Below, piece after piece: positions 35,818 to 44,537 of a DNA stretch of 51,316 nucleotides. Position numbers and translations under genes: made by a program. The stretch is from DATARH01 sp035309005 (lineage in GTDB: Bacteria; Pseudomonadota; Alphaproteobacteria; ATCC43930; CGMCC-115725), in contig DATGFP010000143.1 of assembly GCA_035309005.1 (NCBI GenBank), positions 1 through 51,316 on the forward strand. Reading direction: 5' to 3'. The notes beneath the pieces were generated by a model. That model saw nothing but the letters and a program-made list of their open reading frames with translations. It was not told where the DNA came from and did no database searches. Positions within the stretch are counted from its first letter, which is position 1, and every line of letters starts with the position of its first letter.

Positions 35818-38208
35818 TCAATCCAGGTCCGCCACCCCGTCCCAGCGCTCGGGCGGGTTGTCGAAAAAGCGGCGGCAGCGCTCGGTCATCAGCTGAGCCG
35901 CCTTGTCGCCCGGCCGCATCGCGGCGGCCTCTTCGAAGCGGTCGACCGCGCGGCCCCACTCGCCGGCAAGGTACGCTTCGAGACCGCGGGCATAGGCGGC
36001 GAGCGCGTCGTCGGTGACTTCCGGCCGGTGGTCGACAATCTCCCACAGATCGGTCGGCCGGGTCTGCCCGCGCAGGCGCACGACATCGATGCGCCGCGCG
36101 CGCGGCGGCATTTTCAGCTGCGCCCATGTGGTGCCGCAAACCAGGATGTCGGCGCCGTAGGTCTTGGTCGCCGCCTCGGTGCGGGCGGCGAGGTTGACGG
36201 CGTCGCCGATCACCGTGAAGTCCATCTGCTTCGGCGAACCGATATTGCCGCTGATAACGTTGCCGCTGCCGATCCCGACGCCGATACGAATGGCGGCCTT
36301 GCCGTCGGCGGCACGCCGCGCGTTGAGGATCTGCAGCGCCTGAAACATGTCGATCGCCGCCCGCACCGCGTTGCCGGGATCGTTGTCGGTCGGGAAGGGC
36401 GAGCCGAACAAGGCCATGATCGCGTCACCGATATACTTGTCGATGATGCCGCCCCGATTGGTGACGACATCCTCCATGAACGAGAAATATTCGTTCAGCA
36501 TCGCCACGGTCTCGCCGGGCCCCAAGCGCTCGGCCAGCGCGGTGTAGTCGCGGATGTCGGAAAACAGGATCGTCACCTCGTGCGAGCTGCCGCCAAGCCC
36601 GCCTGCGGGGTCGTCCATCAGGCGGTCGATCACCTCGTTCGGCAGATAGCGCGACATCGTGCGGCGCAATTCGCTCTCGCGCTGCAGGTCCTCGATCACG
36701 ATCATCGTGCCGAGCGGCGTCAGCTTGCCGTCGCGCAGCGGCACCAGCGTCAGGTTGGCGGGAACCCAGGCATCGTCGCTCTCGAAATAGAATTCGCTGT
36801 TGGGCAGCATCTTCTCGACGCCGTCGGCGCCGGCTTCCTCGACCGCCTGGCCGACCCAGGCATTGAGCCCGTCGAAAATATCGCCCAGCCGGCGGCCAAC
36901 CGCGCTCTGCGCATCGAGCCGCAGGATCCGGCTGGCCGCCTCGTTGACGAAGGTGACGATCCGCGCCAAATCGACCGTGACGACGCCGTTGCTCAGGCTG
37001 CGCAGCATGCTTTCGTTGTAGGATTTCATGCTGAGCGCCTGCTCGAAGAGGCGCGTGTAATCGATCGTGATCCCCATCTGCGAGGCGAGCCCCTTCAAGC
37101 GCCGCTCGTCGGCCGCGGTGAAGACGCCGCGGCGCTTGTTGAGCAGCTGCACGACGCCGACGCGCTGGCCGTCATTGCCGTAGATCGGCGCGCAAAGCAC
37201 GCTGCGGGTGCGGTAGCGGATCTGCCAATCGAGGGCCGGGCTGAAGCGGGCGTCCTGGTAGGCGTCGGCGACATTGACCAGTTCGCCGGTGCAGAAGGCG
37301 GTGCCGACCAGGCCAAGGCCGCTGTCGATCCGCAATTCGCGCGCGCCGAGGCCCTCGGCGTGGCGGGCGTAGAGCTCCTCGGTGTGCGGGTCGTAGAGAA
37401 AGATCGAGCCGCGGTCGGCGTCGAGCACGTCGACCGCGACGCCGAGGATCTTCGACAAGATCACATCGCGCCCGGAAATGTCGTCGGCGATCGCGGTCGG
37501 CTCAATGAGGCGCAGCGGATTGCGCGCGCCGCCCTCTCTCGGGGTCGCCAGGCCGACATGCACCGCGAGTTCGGCGATATGCGGCGCGGTCGCCTCGGCA
37601 AGCCGCCGGTCGCCGTCGGTGAAGGGGCTGCCGCCGGCTTTGTCGAACAGCTGCACGACGCCGATCACGTCGCCGCCGCGCCACAGCGCCGCGCACAGCA
37701 TGTCGTGGACGCTTTCGCCGACCGGAGCCTCGGTCTCGGCGTCGAAATCGGGATTGTTCGGGAGGTCGCCGGCGATGCGGCTGGCGCCGTCGGCCATCAC
37801 CTGGCCGGAGATGCCGCACAGCGCGCCGCGCCGCCGCTCGTCGCCGAGGCTGCCGTCGTCGCGCAGGACGATAAACCCGCCATGCCGGCGATCGGCGAAG
37901 ATCAATCGGCACAGCCGGGCGCCGACCGCATCGGCGAGGCTGTTCGAGACGATTGCGAGGCTGTCGCGCGGCGGACTGCGGTTCTCGATCGCCGAACGCA
38001 GCGCCAGGACGCCGGCGGCGCGCCGGAAAAGCTCGACCTGGCGCTCCATCGCCGCCTGCGCCTCGTCGGCGGAGAGCCCGGCGAACAGCGGCGCGAGGTC
38101 GGGTTGCGACAGCCGGTGGCGGACCAGTTCGTCGGCCAGCCGGGCGAAATCGAAATGCGCCGGCGCTGGCGCCGAGGGCGGCGGGTGCGGCATGGCGGCG
38201 CGCGACAT
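35818..38208 (-). CDS. GAF-GAF-PAS class III adenylate/guanylate cyclase
   Basis: About 796 residues. Two GAF domains (about 75-220 and 245-395, the second with DRGSIFLYDPHTEELYAR) are followed by a PAS-like domain (about 405-520, GVVTVDLARIVTFVNEAASRIL). The catalytic domain has the metal Asp residues in FSDIRDYT and GDAIMALFG, a Lys in DKYIGD, and FTVIGDAVNLAARTE. This combination fits cAMP synthesis. A short helical tail follows. No transmembrane segment is seen. ATG 38208 overlaps the cheW stop; the preceding GTG at 38211 is an alternative. Its position as the next gene after cheA and cheW suggests control by, or input to, the chemosensory complex. Confidence 0.9.
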   Translation of the reverse strand: MSRAAMPHPPPSAPAPAHFDFARLADELVRHRLSQPDLAPLFAGLSADEAQAAMERQVELFRRAAGVLALRSAIENRSPPRDSLAIVSNSLADAVGARLCRLIFADRRHGGFIVLRDDGSLGDERRRGALCGISGQVMADGASRIAGDLPNNPDFDAETEAPVGESVHDMLCAALWRGGDVIGVVQLFDKAGGSPFTDGDRRLAEATAPHIAELAVHVGLATPREGGARNPLRLIEPTAIADDISGRDVILSKILGVAVDVLDADRGSIFLYDPHTEELYARHAEGLGARELRIDSGLGLVGTAFCTGELVNVADAYQDARFSPALDWQIRYRTRSVLCAPIYGNDGQRVGVVQLLNKRRGVFTAADERRLKGLASQMGITIDYTRLFEQALSMKSYNESMLRSLSNGVVTVDLARIVTFVNEAASRILRLDAQSAVGRRLGDIFDGLNAWVGQAVEEAGADGVEKMLPNSEFYFESDDAWVPANLTLVPLRDGKLTPLGTMIVIEDLQRESELRRTMSRYLPNEVIDRLMDDPAGGLGGSSHEVTILFSDIRDYTALAERLGPGETVAMLNEYFSFMEDVVTNRGGIIDKYIGDAIMALFGSPFPTDNDPGNAVRAAIDMFQALQILNARRAADGKAAIRIGVGIGSGNVISGNIGSPKQMDFTVIGDAVNLAARTEAATKTYGADILVCGTTWAQLKMPPRARRIDVVRLRGQTRPTDLWEIVDHRPEVTDDALAAYARGLEAYLAGEWGRAVDRFEEAAAMRPGDKAAQLMTERCRRFFDNPPERWDGVADLD

Positions 38209-38603
38209 CACCCGAACGCGCCGGCGGCGGCAAGCGCGCGCTCGCCGCGCAGCCGCAGCAGCGGGCGCTCGACCCCGAGGCGCATCGCCAGCGCGTCGAT
38301 CAGTTCGCCGAGCGGCCCGATCGGCGGCAGCGGGGAAAACGCGGCATCGTCGAACTCGGCCAGCCCGTCGATACGGTCGACGATCAGCGCCGCCGCGGCG
38401 CCGCCCGCCTGGGCGACCAAAACGCTCGATCCCGGCGCCACGGCCGGCGCCGCGAAAACCTGCCGCAGATCGACCGCCGGCAGCGCGCCGTCGCGCCGGC
38501 CCGGATCGTCCTCGCCGCCGAGCGCGGCGCGGACCTCGACGACCTGCCGCGCATCGATCAAATAGAGGCCGTCGCCGACCGCGACTTGCAGATAAAGCGT
38601 CAT
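38208..38603 (-). CDS. cheW: CheW-like adaptor protein
   Basis: A 131-residue single CheW domain. The SH3-like pattern is visible in LYLQVAVGDGLYLIDARQVVEV, LPAVDLRQVF and SVLVAQAGGAAAALIVDRIDGL. It would couple receptors to CheA. It differs from the second, triple-domain CheW protein of the same cluster. The ATG at 38603 overlaps the cheA stop as ATGA, and its own stop overlaps the cyclase start. Compared with E. coli CheW (167 residues) it lacks N-terminal residues. Confidence 0.85.
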   Translation of the reverse strand: MTLYLQVAVGDGLYLIDARQVVEVRAALGGEDDPGRRDGALPAVDLRQVFAAPAVAPGSSVLVAQAGGAAAALIVDRIDGLAEFDDAAFSPLPPIGPLGELIDALAMRLGVERPLLRLRGERALAAAGAFG

Positions 38604-41566
38604 GACGCCAGCCGCTGCACGGCGGCGAGCGGCTGGCCGCCGCCGCGCGCTGCCAATTCGATCAGTTCCTCGCTGTCGAGCACCAAGACGACGCTGCCGT
38701 CGCCGAGCACCGAGGCGCCGCCGACGCCCGGAAAGCGCGCCAAGCGCGGGTCGAGGTCCTTCAGAAACAGCTCCTGCCGGCGCTCGATCGCGTCGACTTC
38801 GAGGCCGATCATCTGGCGGCCATTGGTGGTGACGACGACCGGCTCCGACCGCCGTTCGGCCGGCGGCGCCTGGCACGGCATGCCGAGCAGGCTGCCCAGT
38901 TCGTAGAGCGGCAGCATCGCCTGGCGGTGGAGGATCGAGCGGTGGTCGCCGATCAGGCGGATCGCACTGGTTTCGACTTCCGCGACCGCCAGCACATGGC
39001 GATCGGGGATGGCCAGGCTCTGGTCGCCGACCCGGACGATCAGCGCGGTCTGCAGCGCCGCCGACACCGGCAGCACGAGGGTGAAGGCGGTGCCGCGTCC
39101 GCGCTCGGAGTTGATCTTTATGTCGCCGTTGAGGCGGCGCACGGTGGACAGCACGACATCCATGCCGACCCCGCGCCCGGAGGTTTCAGTCACCACCGGC
39201 GCGGTCGAGAGCCCGGCCTCGAAGATGAACGGGAAAATCTCGGCGTCGGTCAGCCCGGTGGCTTGCGCCGGCGACACCAGCCCCTGGCCGACCGCTTTCG
39301 CCCGGATCGCCTCGGCGTCGAGGCCGCGCCCGTCATCGGCGATCTCGATGCGGATTTCGGAAGCGTGCTGCGCCGCGCGCACGGTCAGCGTGGCGCGCTC
39401 GGGCTTGCCCGCCGCACGGCGCGCCTCGGGCGCCTCGATGCCGTGATCGAGCGCGTTGCGCACCATGTGGATGAGCGGGTCGACCAGCACCTCGACCATG
39501 CTTTTGTCGATCCGCACGTCGCGGCCTTCGAGCACCAGCTCGACCGATTTCCCGTGCTGCTGCGCCAGGTCGCGCACCATCCGCGGCAGCCGGTTGAGCA
39601 CGACGTCGACCGGCACCACCCGCAATTCGAGGGCGCTCAGATGCAGCCGGCTCAGCAGGGTGGAGATCGCTTCCTCGGCTTGCAGCAGCCGCCGGTCGCG
39701 CTCGCGCAGGCCGTCGAGCGTCGCGCGCAATTCGTCGCGCAGCTCGGCCGGCAGATCATCGGCGATGACCCGGGAGCGGGCGAGGATGGCGCGGGTGTCG
39801 GCGTCGCGGCTGAGGTGCGACAGCGTGCCGACCAAGGCCCGCATCTCGCCCAGTTCGTCGAGGAAGGTGTCGAGGGTCTCGCCGCGGACCCGGATCAGGT
39901 TGGCGGTTGCGCTGGGCCTTGCCGCCGCCGCCCCACCCGCGCCCGTCCCCGTTGTCGCGACCGTCACCGCCCCTGGGGTTGGCTGAGCCGAACCCGATTG
40001 GTCGAGCACCAGTTCGCCGCCGGCGGCGTCGGTCAGCCGGCGCACCCGCTTGACGCAGCGCCGCTCGGGGTCGAGCACCTGCAGCGTCGCCGCGAGCGCG
40101 GCCGGTTCGAGCGGCGACAGCGCGAGAAACTCGAACCAGCTCTCGCCGCCGGATACCACCGTGCGGTTGGTGATCGGCCGCGCCTCGCCGATCAGCCACC
40201 CGGTCAGGCGCTCCGCGGTCTCGGGGTCGTCCTCCAGATGCACCAGGATTTCGTAGGGCAAGAGCCCATCCTCGGCGATGCCGCGCTGGAGCTCGGCGAG
40301 GTTGTCGTCCGAGAGGATGGCGAGCAGCTCGCTCGGCACCGCGAGGCCGGCGATCAGCTGGTCCTGGCCGTCGTCGCGCAGCATGCGCTGCGCCGCGGCG
40401 GTCGAGGGCGCCCGCAACCGGTCGCCGAGCCGCGCCGCGTCGCTGTCGCTGAGATCGGCGATTTCTCCGGCCGTGGCGCGCTCGACCAGTTCGGAGAACA
40501 CCTCGTCGGCGGCATCCGCCAGCGTGTCGTAAGCGACGACCTCGCCGTTCGCGACCCGGCCGTAAAGGTCTTCGACGAGCAGCGCGATCTCGCCGGTGCG
40601 CGGCAAGGACAGCGTTGCCGTGACGCCGCGCAGGCTGCGCGCCAGCCGCGCGATCGCGGCCGCGTCCGCTTCGGCGGCGGCGCGCTCGCCCTCGGCGGCA
40701 TCCTCGCGCAGACGCCGGTTGAGCGCCGCGATCGCCGCGGTCAGCCGGTGGCGCTCGCCGCCGACACGCTCGGCGAGGGCGGCGGCATAGGCGTCCGCCC
40801 CGGCATCCTGGCCGGTGATCTCGCCGGTCAGCTCGATCTGCAGCCGGATGTCGCCAAGGCGCGACAACAAATCCGGGCGCGCCGCATCGACGCCCGCACC
40901 CTCCGACGACAGCCCTTCCAGCACGTCGCGCAACCCGCCGAAGCTGTCGGCCAGCGCGTCGAAATTCATTACTTCGGCGGCGTGCGCCAGAGTCTCGGCG
41001 GCGTCGAGCGCGCTCGCCCGTTCCGTGGCTCCGGCCGCCAGCGCAGCGCACAGCTCGGGACCGCGCGCCTTCACCATCTCGACGAAGATCGCGAGCATCT
41101 CCGGGTCTTCGTGCAGCGGCGGGCCGTCGGCCGCGGCCGCCGCCGCGGGCTGCGGCGCAGCGGCCACGGCCGTGCCGCCCGCCTCGGCGAAGGCGCTAGC
41201 CAGGCGGGCGAGCAGATCGGGATCGGGCGGCACGTCGCGCCGCCCCTCGACCACGACGTCGCGCATCCGTTTCAGCGCATCGACCGATTGCAGCAGCAGA
41301 TCGGCCAGTTCCGGCTTCAGCGCGGCGCGGCCCTCGCGCACCAGCCCGAGCAGATTCTCGGCGTGATGCGCGACCCCCTCCATGCCGAGCACGTCCATCG
41401 CCCGCGCCAGGCCCTTGACCGAATGGAACGAGCGGAACAGCTGGGCGATGTCGGCGGCGCTCGACTGTTGCGGGTCGGCGCGCGCCAGCATCGGCTCGAC
41501 CGCCTGCAGATGCTCCTCGCTCTCGACGACGAATTCGCGCCACAGCGTGTCGGCAAAATTGTCCAT
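38600..41566 (-). CDS. cheA: chemotaxis histidine kinase CheA with extra Hpt-like repeats
   Basis: A 988-residue CheA. The first Hpt domain has the phosphorylatable His48 in RSFHSVKGLA. Two further segments resemble Hpt helices but have lost the His (ETLAHAAEVM near residue 195 and LARSLRGVTATL near 300). A P2-like region follows near 430-520. P3 dimerisation starts near 560. P4 has the N-box LIHMVRNALDHGIE, G1 DDGRGLD, FIFEAGLST and GRGVGMDVV. A C-terminal CheW-like P5 ends the protein. The ATG at 41566 follows the receiver gene by 24 bases. It should phosphorylate the adjacent receiver and CheB. Confidence 0.94.
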   Translation of the reverse strand: MDNFADTLWREFVVESEEHLQAVEPMLARADPQQSSAADIAQLFRSFHSVKGLARAMDVLGMEGVAHHAENLLGLVREGRAALKPELADLLLQSVDALKRMRDVVVEGRRDVPPDPDLLARLASAFAEAGGTAVAAAPQPAAAAAADGPPLHEDPEMLAIFVEMVKARGPELCAALAAGATERASALDAAETLAHAAEVMNFDALADSFGGLRDVLEGLSSEGAGVDAARPDLLSRLGDIRLQIELTGEITGQDAGADAYAAALAERVGGERHRLTAAIAALNRRLREDAAEGERAAAEADAAAIARLARSLRGVTATLSLPRTGEIALLVEDLYGRVANGEVVAYDTLADAADEVFSELVERATAGEIADLSDSDAARLGDRLRAPSTAAAQRMLRDDGQDQLIAGLAVPSELLAILSDDNLAELQRGIAEDGLLPYEILVHLEDDPETAERLTGWLIGEARPITNRTVVSGGESWFEFLALSPLEPAALAATLQVLDPERRCVKRVRRLTDAAGGELVLDQSGSAQPTPGAVTVATTGTGAGGAAAARPSATANLIRVRGETLDTFLDELGEMRALVGTLSHLSRDADTRAILARSRVIADDLPAELRDELRATLDGLRERDRRLLQAEEAISTLLSRLHLSALELRVVPVDVVLNRLPRMVRDLAQQHGKSVELVLEGRDVRIDKSMVEVLVDPLIHMVRNALDHGIEAPEARRAAGKPERATLTVRAAQHASEIRIEIADDGRGLDAEAIRAKAVGQGLVSPAQATGLTDAEIFPFIFEAGLSTAPVVTETSGRGVGMDVVLSTVRRLNGDIKINSERGRGTAFTLVLPVSAALQTALIVRVGDQSLAIPDRHVLAVAEVETSAIRLIGDHRSILHRQAMLPLYELGSLLGMPCQAPPAERRSEPVVVTTNGRQMIGLEVDAIERRQELFLKDLDPRLARFPGVGGASVLGDGSVVLVLDSEELIELAARGGGQPLAAVQRLAS

Positions 41567-41590
41567 CGCCCGCGTCCGCCCGCCGCCGCG

Positions 41591-42013
41591 TCAGTCGCCG
41601 CCGGCCGGATCGAGCACCAGGGCGCGGCGCAGCGCCTGGACGATCTCGTGGCCCTTCTTGGCCTGCAGATCGAGGCTCATTGCCCCCGAGGGCTTGGCGA
41701 TGACGTCGATCGCGCCGAGCCGGCGCGCCTCCAGGGCCTGCGGCGAGCCGGTCTGCCCGACCGAGGACACCACGATGACCTTGGCCTTGCCGAGCAGGAC
41801 CAGGCGCTTCAGCATGTCGATGCCCGACATCTCGGGCATTTCGAGGTCGAGCAGGATCGCGTCGGGCTTCAGTTCGCGCACGCGTTGCAGGCCCACCTTG
41901 CCGTTCTCGGCAAAGCCGGCGACCTCGAGATCGGGGTCGCTGTCGACGATGTCCTTGATGATCGTGCGCATGATAAACGAGTCGTCGACGACGAGAATCT
42001 TCTTTTTGTTCAT
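41591..42013 (-). CDS. cheY: stand-alone response-regulator receiver (CheY-like, CheB-derived tail)
   Basis: A 140-residue receiver with ILVVDDSFIMRT (acidic pair), phospho-acceptor Asp in AILLDLEMPEMSG, VSSVGQ and Lys in IAKPSG. The C-terminal KPSGAMSLDLQAKKGHEI resembles the linker that joins receiver and methylesterase domains in CheB proteins, so the gene may derive from a cheB. It has no output domain and would be a diffusible phosphate carrier or sink. The ATG at 42013 overlaps the cheB stop as ATGA. Confidence 0.88.
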   Translation of the reverse strand: MNKKKILVVDDSFIMRTIIKDIVDSDPDLEVAGFAENGKVGLQRVRELKPDAILLDLEMPEMSGIDMLKRLVLLGKAKVIVVSSVGQTGSPQALEARRLGAIDVIAKPSGAMSLDLQAKKGHEIVQALRRALVLDPAGGD

Positions 42014-43182
42014 GGCTTTGCCATTTCAGCTTTGCGCGGATGAAACCCCGCCGACGCCCAGTGGCGCAGGTTGCGGGCGAGGTCGATGAGGCTGAAGGAA
42101 CCGCTGGCGACGCCCGCTTCGATCGCGGCGCCGGGCATGCCGCCGATGACGCAGCTGTCGGGACGCTGCACCAAGACGGGCAGGCCGCGGCGCGCGAACC
42201 GGCCGGCGCCGCGGGTGCCGTCGTCGCCCATGCCGGTCAGGATCACCGCGACCGGATTGCGCGCCGCCATCGCCACCGATTCGAACAGCAGATCGGCCGA
42301 CGGGTGGACAACGGAAGCCGACTGGGTCAGGCGCAATTCGAAGCCGCCGCCTAGCTGCGGCGCGACGATCGCGTCGCGGCCGCCGGGCAGGATCGTGACC
42401 TCGCCCGGCGGCACCGCCTTGCGGTGCTCGCCCTCGCGCACCGTAAGGCCAGTATCGCGCGACAGCGACTCGGCGAGACAGGCGGTGAAGAATTCCGGCA
42501 TGTGCTGCGCGATCACGATCGGCGGCGCGATTGGCCCGAGCGCCCCCAGCAAGACCCCGAGCGCCTCGGGCCCGCCGGTCGACGCGCCGATCGCGATGAG
42601 ATCGACCGGGCCGCTCGGCTGACGTCGCTCGCGCGCGATTTTCTCTTGGTCGCGTTCCTGGTCGCGTTCCCGCCCGCGCTGGTTGTCGCGCTCGGCGGCG
42701 GCGCCGGCAGTCCAGCCGGGAAACCCGTCGTCGCCAGCCCAGATGCGCTGTTTCGCCAGCACCCGGATCTTCTCGCGCAATTTCGCGTCGATGTGCCCGA
42801 GATCGGTTTTGGAGAACGCCGACTCCTTGGACACGAAATCGGCGGCGCCGTTGCGCAGCGCCTTGACCGTCGCCGCGGCGCCGGCCTGGGTATAGCTGCT
42901 GACCATGATGACGATCGGCTTCGGCGCAACCTCGGCGAGGATGCGGCGGGTCGCTTCGATCCCGTCCATCACCGGCATCTCGACGTCCATCGTCACGATG
43001 TCGGGTTTGAGGTCGCGGGCCAGCGCGAGCGCTTCCTCGCCGTTGCGCGCTTCCCCGACCACCAGCATGTCGCCATCGGTCTCGATGATCTGGCGCAGCG
43101 CGATCCGCATAAACCCGACATCGTCGACCACCAGCACCCGCAGCGCGGCGTGGGTCGAGGGTGGCAGAGGAATGGCCGTCAT
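42010..43182 (-). CDS. cheB: chemotaxis response regulator protein-glutamate methylesterase CheB
   Basis: A 390-residue CheB. The receiver (about residues 14-130) has LVVDDVGFMR, Asp in IVTMDVEMPVMDG and the Lys in FVSKESAF. A very charged linker (RGRERDQERDQEKIARERR) connects to the methylesterase/deamidase domain, with catalytic Ser in IGASTGGPEAL, His in AQHMPEFF and Asp in LTGMGDDG. It removes methyl groups from receptor glutamates. The DNA for the linker contains a perfect 12-base tandem duplication (42647-42670). The ATG at 43182 overlaps the stop of the triple-CheW gene. Confidence 0.95.
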   Translation of the reverse strand: MTAIPLPPSTHAALRVLVVDDVGFMRIALRQIIETDGDMLVVGEARNGEEALALARDLKPDIVTMDVEMPVMDGIEATRRILAEVAPKPIVIMVSSYTQAGAAATVKALRNGAADFVSKESAFSKTDLGHIDAKLREKIRVLAKQRIWAGDDGFPGWTAGAAAERDNQRGRERDQERDQEKIARERRQPSGPVDLIAIGASTGGPEALGVLLGALGPIAPPIVIAQHMPEFFTACLAESLSRDTGLTVREGEHRKAVPPGEVTILPGGRDAIVAPQLGGGFELRLTQSASVVHPSADLLFESVAMAARNPVAVILTGMGDDGTRGAGRFARRGLPVLVQRPDSCVIGGMPGAAIEAGVASGSFSLIDLARNLRHWASAGFHPRKAEMAKP

Positions 43183-44537
43183 CCTGCACCCCACAGCTGC
43201 GCGGCGGCGATGATGTGCAAGGGCTCGCCGTCGGCGGAGGCGGCGAAGGCCTCGATCAGGCCGTGTTCGCCCGGCGGCGTCGAGATGTCGTCCAGGCGCA
43301 GCCGCACCACCTGCTTCACCCGATCGACCCCGATCGCGCCGAGCCCCTCCGGATCGCGCAGGATGACGTAGGCGCTCGGCGCCCAATTCGCCGGCAGTCC
43401 GCCCAGCGCGCGCTCGAGCCGAGGCTGCAGCGCCGCGACCGGAACCACCCGGCCGGACAACTCGATGACGCCGATGATCGGCGCGCCTGCGTCCCGATCG
43501 GAAGCGGAACCGGCTGCCGGTCGGGGCAGCGCGATCAAGGGCCGCGCCCCGACGATCCGGTCGACGCAGCCGACCGCCACGGCAAAATCCTGCCCGGCCA
43601 CGGTAAACGACAAATACTCGCCGGTTTCGCCGTCGCCCGCGGAAGCGGCCGACAAGGCGCCGTCGCCGGCCGCGAAGCCGCAGACGATCCGCCGCAATTC
43701 CTCGGGGACCGCGGCCGCGACGTCGATCGGCGAACCGGTCGCGGCATAGCGCAAACCGATGATCCGGTCGGTCGCCAAGAGCATGCGATGCCGCTCGATC
43801 TCGGCGACGGCGTAGCCACCCGCCGGACGATCCTGCGGCAGCCCGAGCAGGCTCGCCAGCGACAGGATCGGCAGCGCGCTGCCGCGCAAGACGCCGATCC
43901 CCAACAGTCCCGCCGGCGCCCGCGGCAGGGGGGTCCACGAGACCGTTTCGATCAGCTCGACGACCGCATCGCGCGCGAGGTGCACGGTTTTTCCCGCGAC
44001 CTGGACGAGAATGAAGGCCTCGCCCGGCGCGGCTATCGCGGCGGGCGCGGCCAGCTCGCCGACGTCGCCCAGCGGCGCCGCCGCGCCGAGCTCGAGCGCC
44101 AGCGGCGCGAGGGCCGCATCGAACAGGTGCTCGGGGTCGAGCAGCGCGACCCCTTCCGGCGCGGGCTCCCCGGCTTCGACGCGCATCAGGCGCTCGACGC
44201 GGTCGATCCACAGCCCGATGCCGCCCTCCGCCAGGCGCAACCGCAGGATTTCGCCGCTGCCGTCATAGGCGCGCTCGCGCCTGAACGGCTGGCGATCGAG
44301 CAGCTGGCGATCGATTAAACGGGCAAGGTCGAGGACCGGCACGATCTGCCCGGCAAAATTTCCCGCCCCCAGCACGGCCCGGTCGGCGTGCGGTATGCGG
44401 GCCAGTCTGGGCGGCGGCTCCACCGCCTCGACCGCCGCCATCGGCAGCGCGAAGCGCTCGCCGGCAAGGCTGAAGGCGACCCAGCCGCTGGCAAGATCGG
44501 ACCCCGCGTCCGGCCGATAGCTTAGCCGGTCATCCAT
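43179..44537 (-). CDS. triple CheW-domain scaffold protein
   Basis: A 452-residue protein made of three consecutive CheW-like domains: about residues 17-140 (GWVAFSLAGERFALPMAAVEAV), 170-290 (AFILVQVAGKTVHLARDAVVELI) and 305-450 (EYLSFTVAGQDFAVAVGCVDRIV). Each shows the paired beta-barrel pattern with the IVPVLDLARL/LPILSLASLL/VVPVAALQPR-type strand. No kinase or receiver domain is attached. Such a protein could bridge several receptors and kinases in one array. It starts 8 bases inside the cheR gene end and overlaps cheB by four bases. Confidence 0.85.
   Translation of the reverse strand: MDDRLSYRPDAGSDLASGWVAFSLAGERFALPMAAVEAVEPPPRLARIPHADRAVLGAGNFAGQIVPVLDLARLIDRQLLDRQPFRRERAYDGSGEILRLRLAEGGIGLWIDRVERLMRVEAGEPAPEGVALLDPEHLFDAALAPLALELGAAAPLGDVGELAAPAAIAAPGEAFILVQVAGKTVHLARDAVVELIETVSWTPLPRAPAGLLGIGVLRGSALPILSLASLLGLPQDRPAGGYAVAEIERHRMLLATDRIIGLRYAATGSPIDVAAAVPEELRRIVCGFAAGDGALSAASAGDGETGEYLSFTVAGQDFAVAVGCVDRIVGARPLIALPRPAAGSASDRDAGAPIIGVIELSGRVVPVAALQPRLERALGGLPANWAPSAYVILRDPEGLGAIGVDRVKQVVRLRLDDISTPPGEHGLIEAFAASADGEPLHIIAAAQLWGAG

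Noticed and set aside
35233..38565. 1110-codon open frame on the plus strand opposite the cyclase gene
   Set aside because: No recognisable motifs; composition is the Arg/Asp-rich pattern of antisense frames. The cyclase on the minus strand explains the openness.
38927..42043. Very long open frame (over 1000 codons) on the plus strand opposite cheA
   Set aside because: It is a mirror frame typical of high-GC genes; the minus-strand cheA and receiver are fully supported by motifs.
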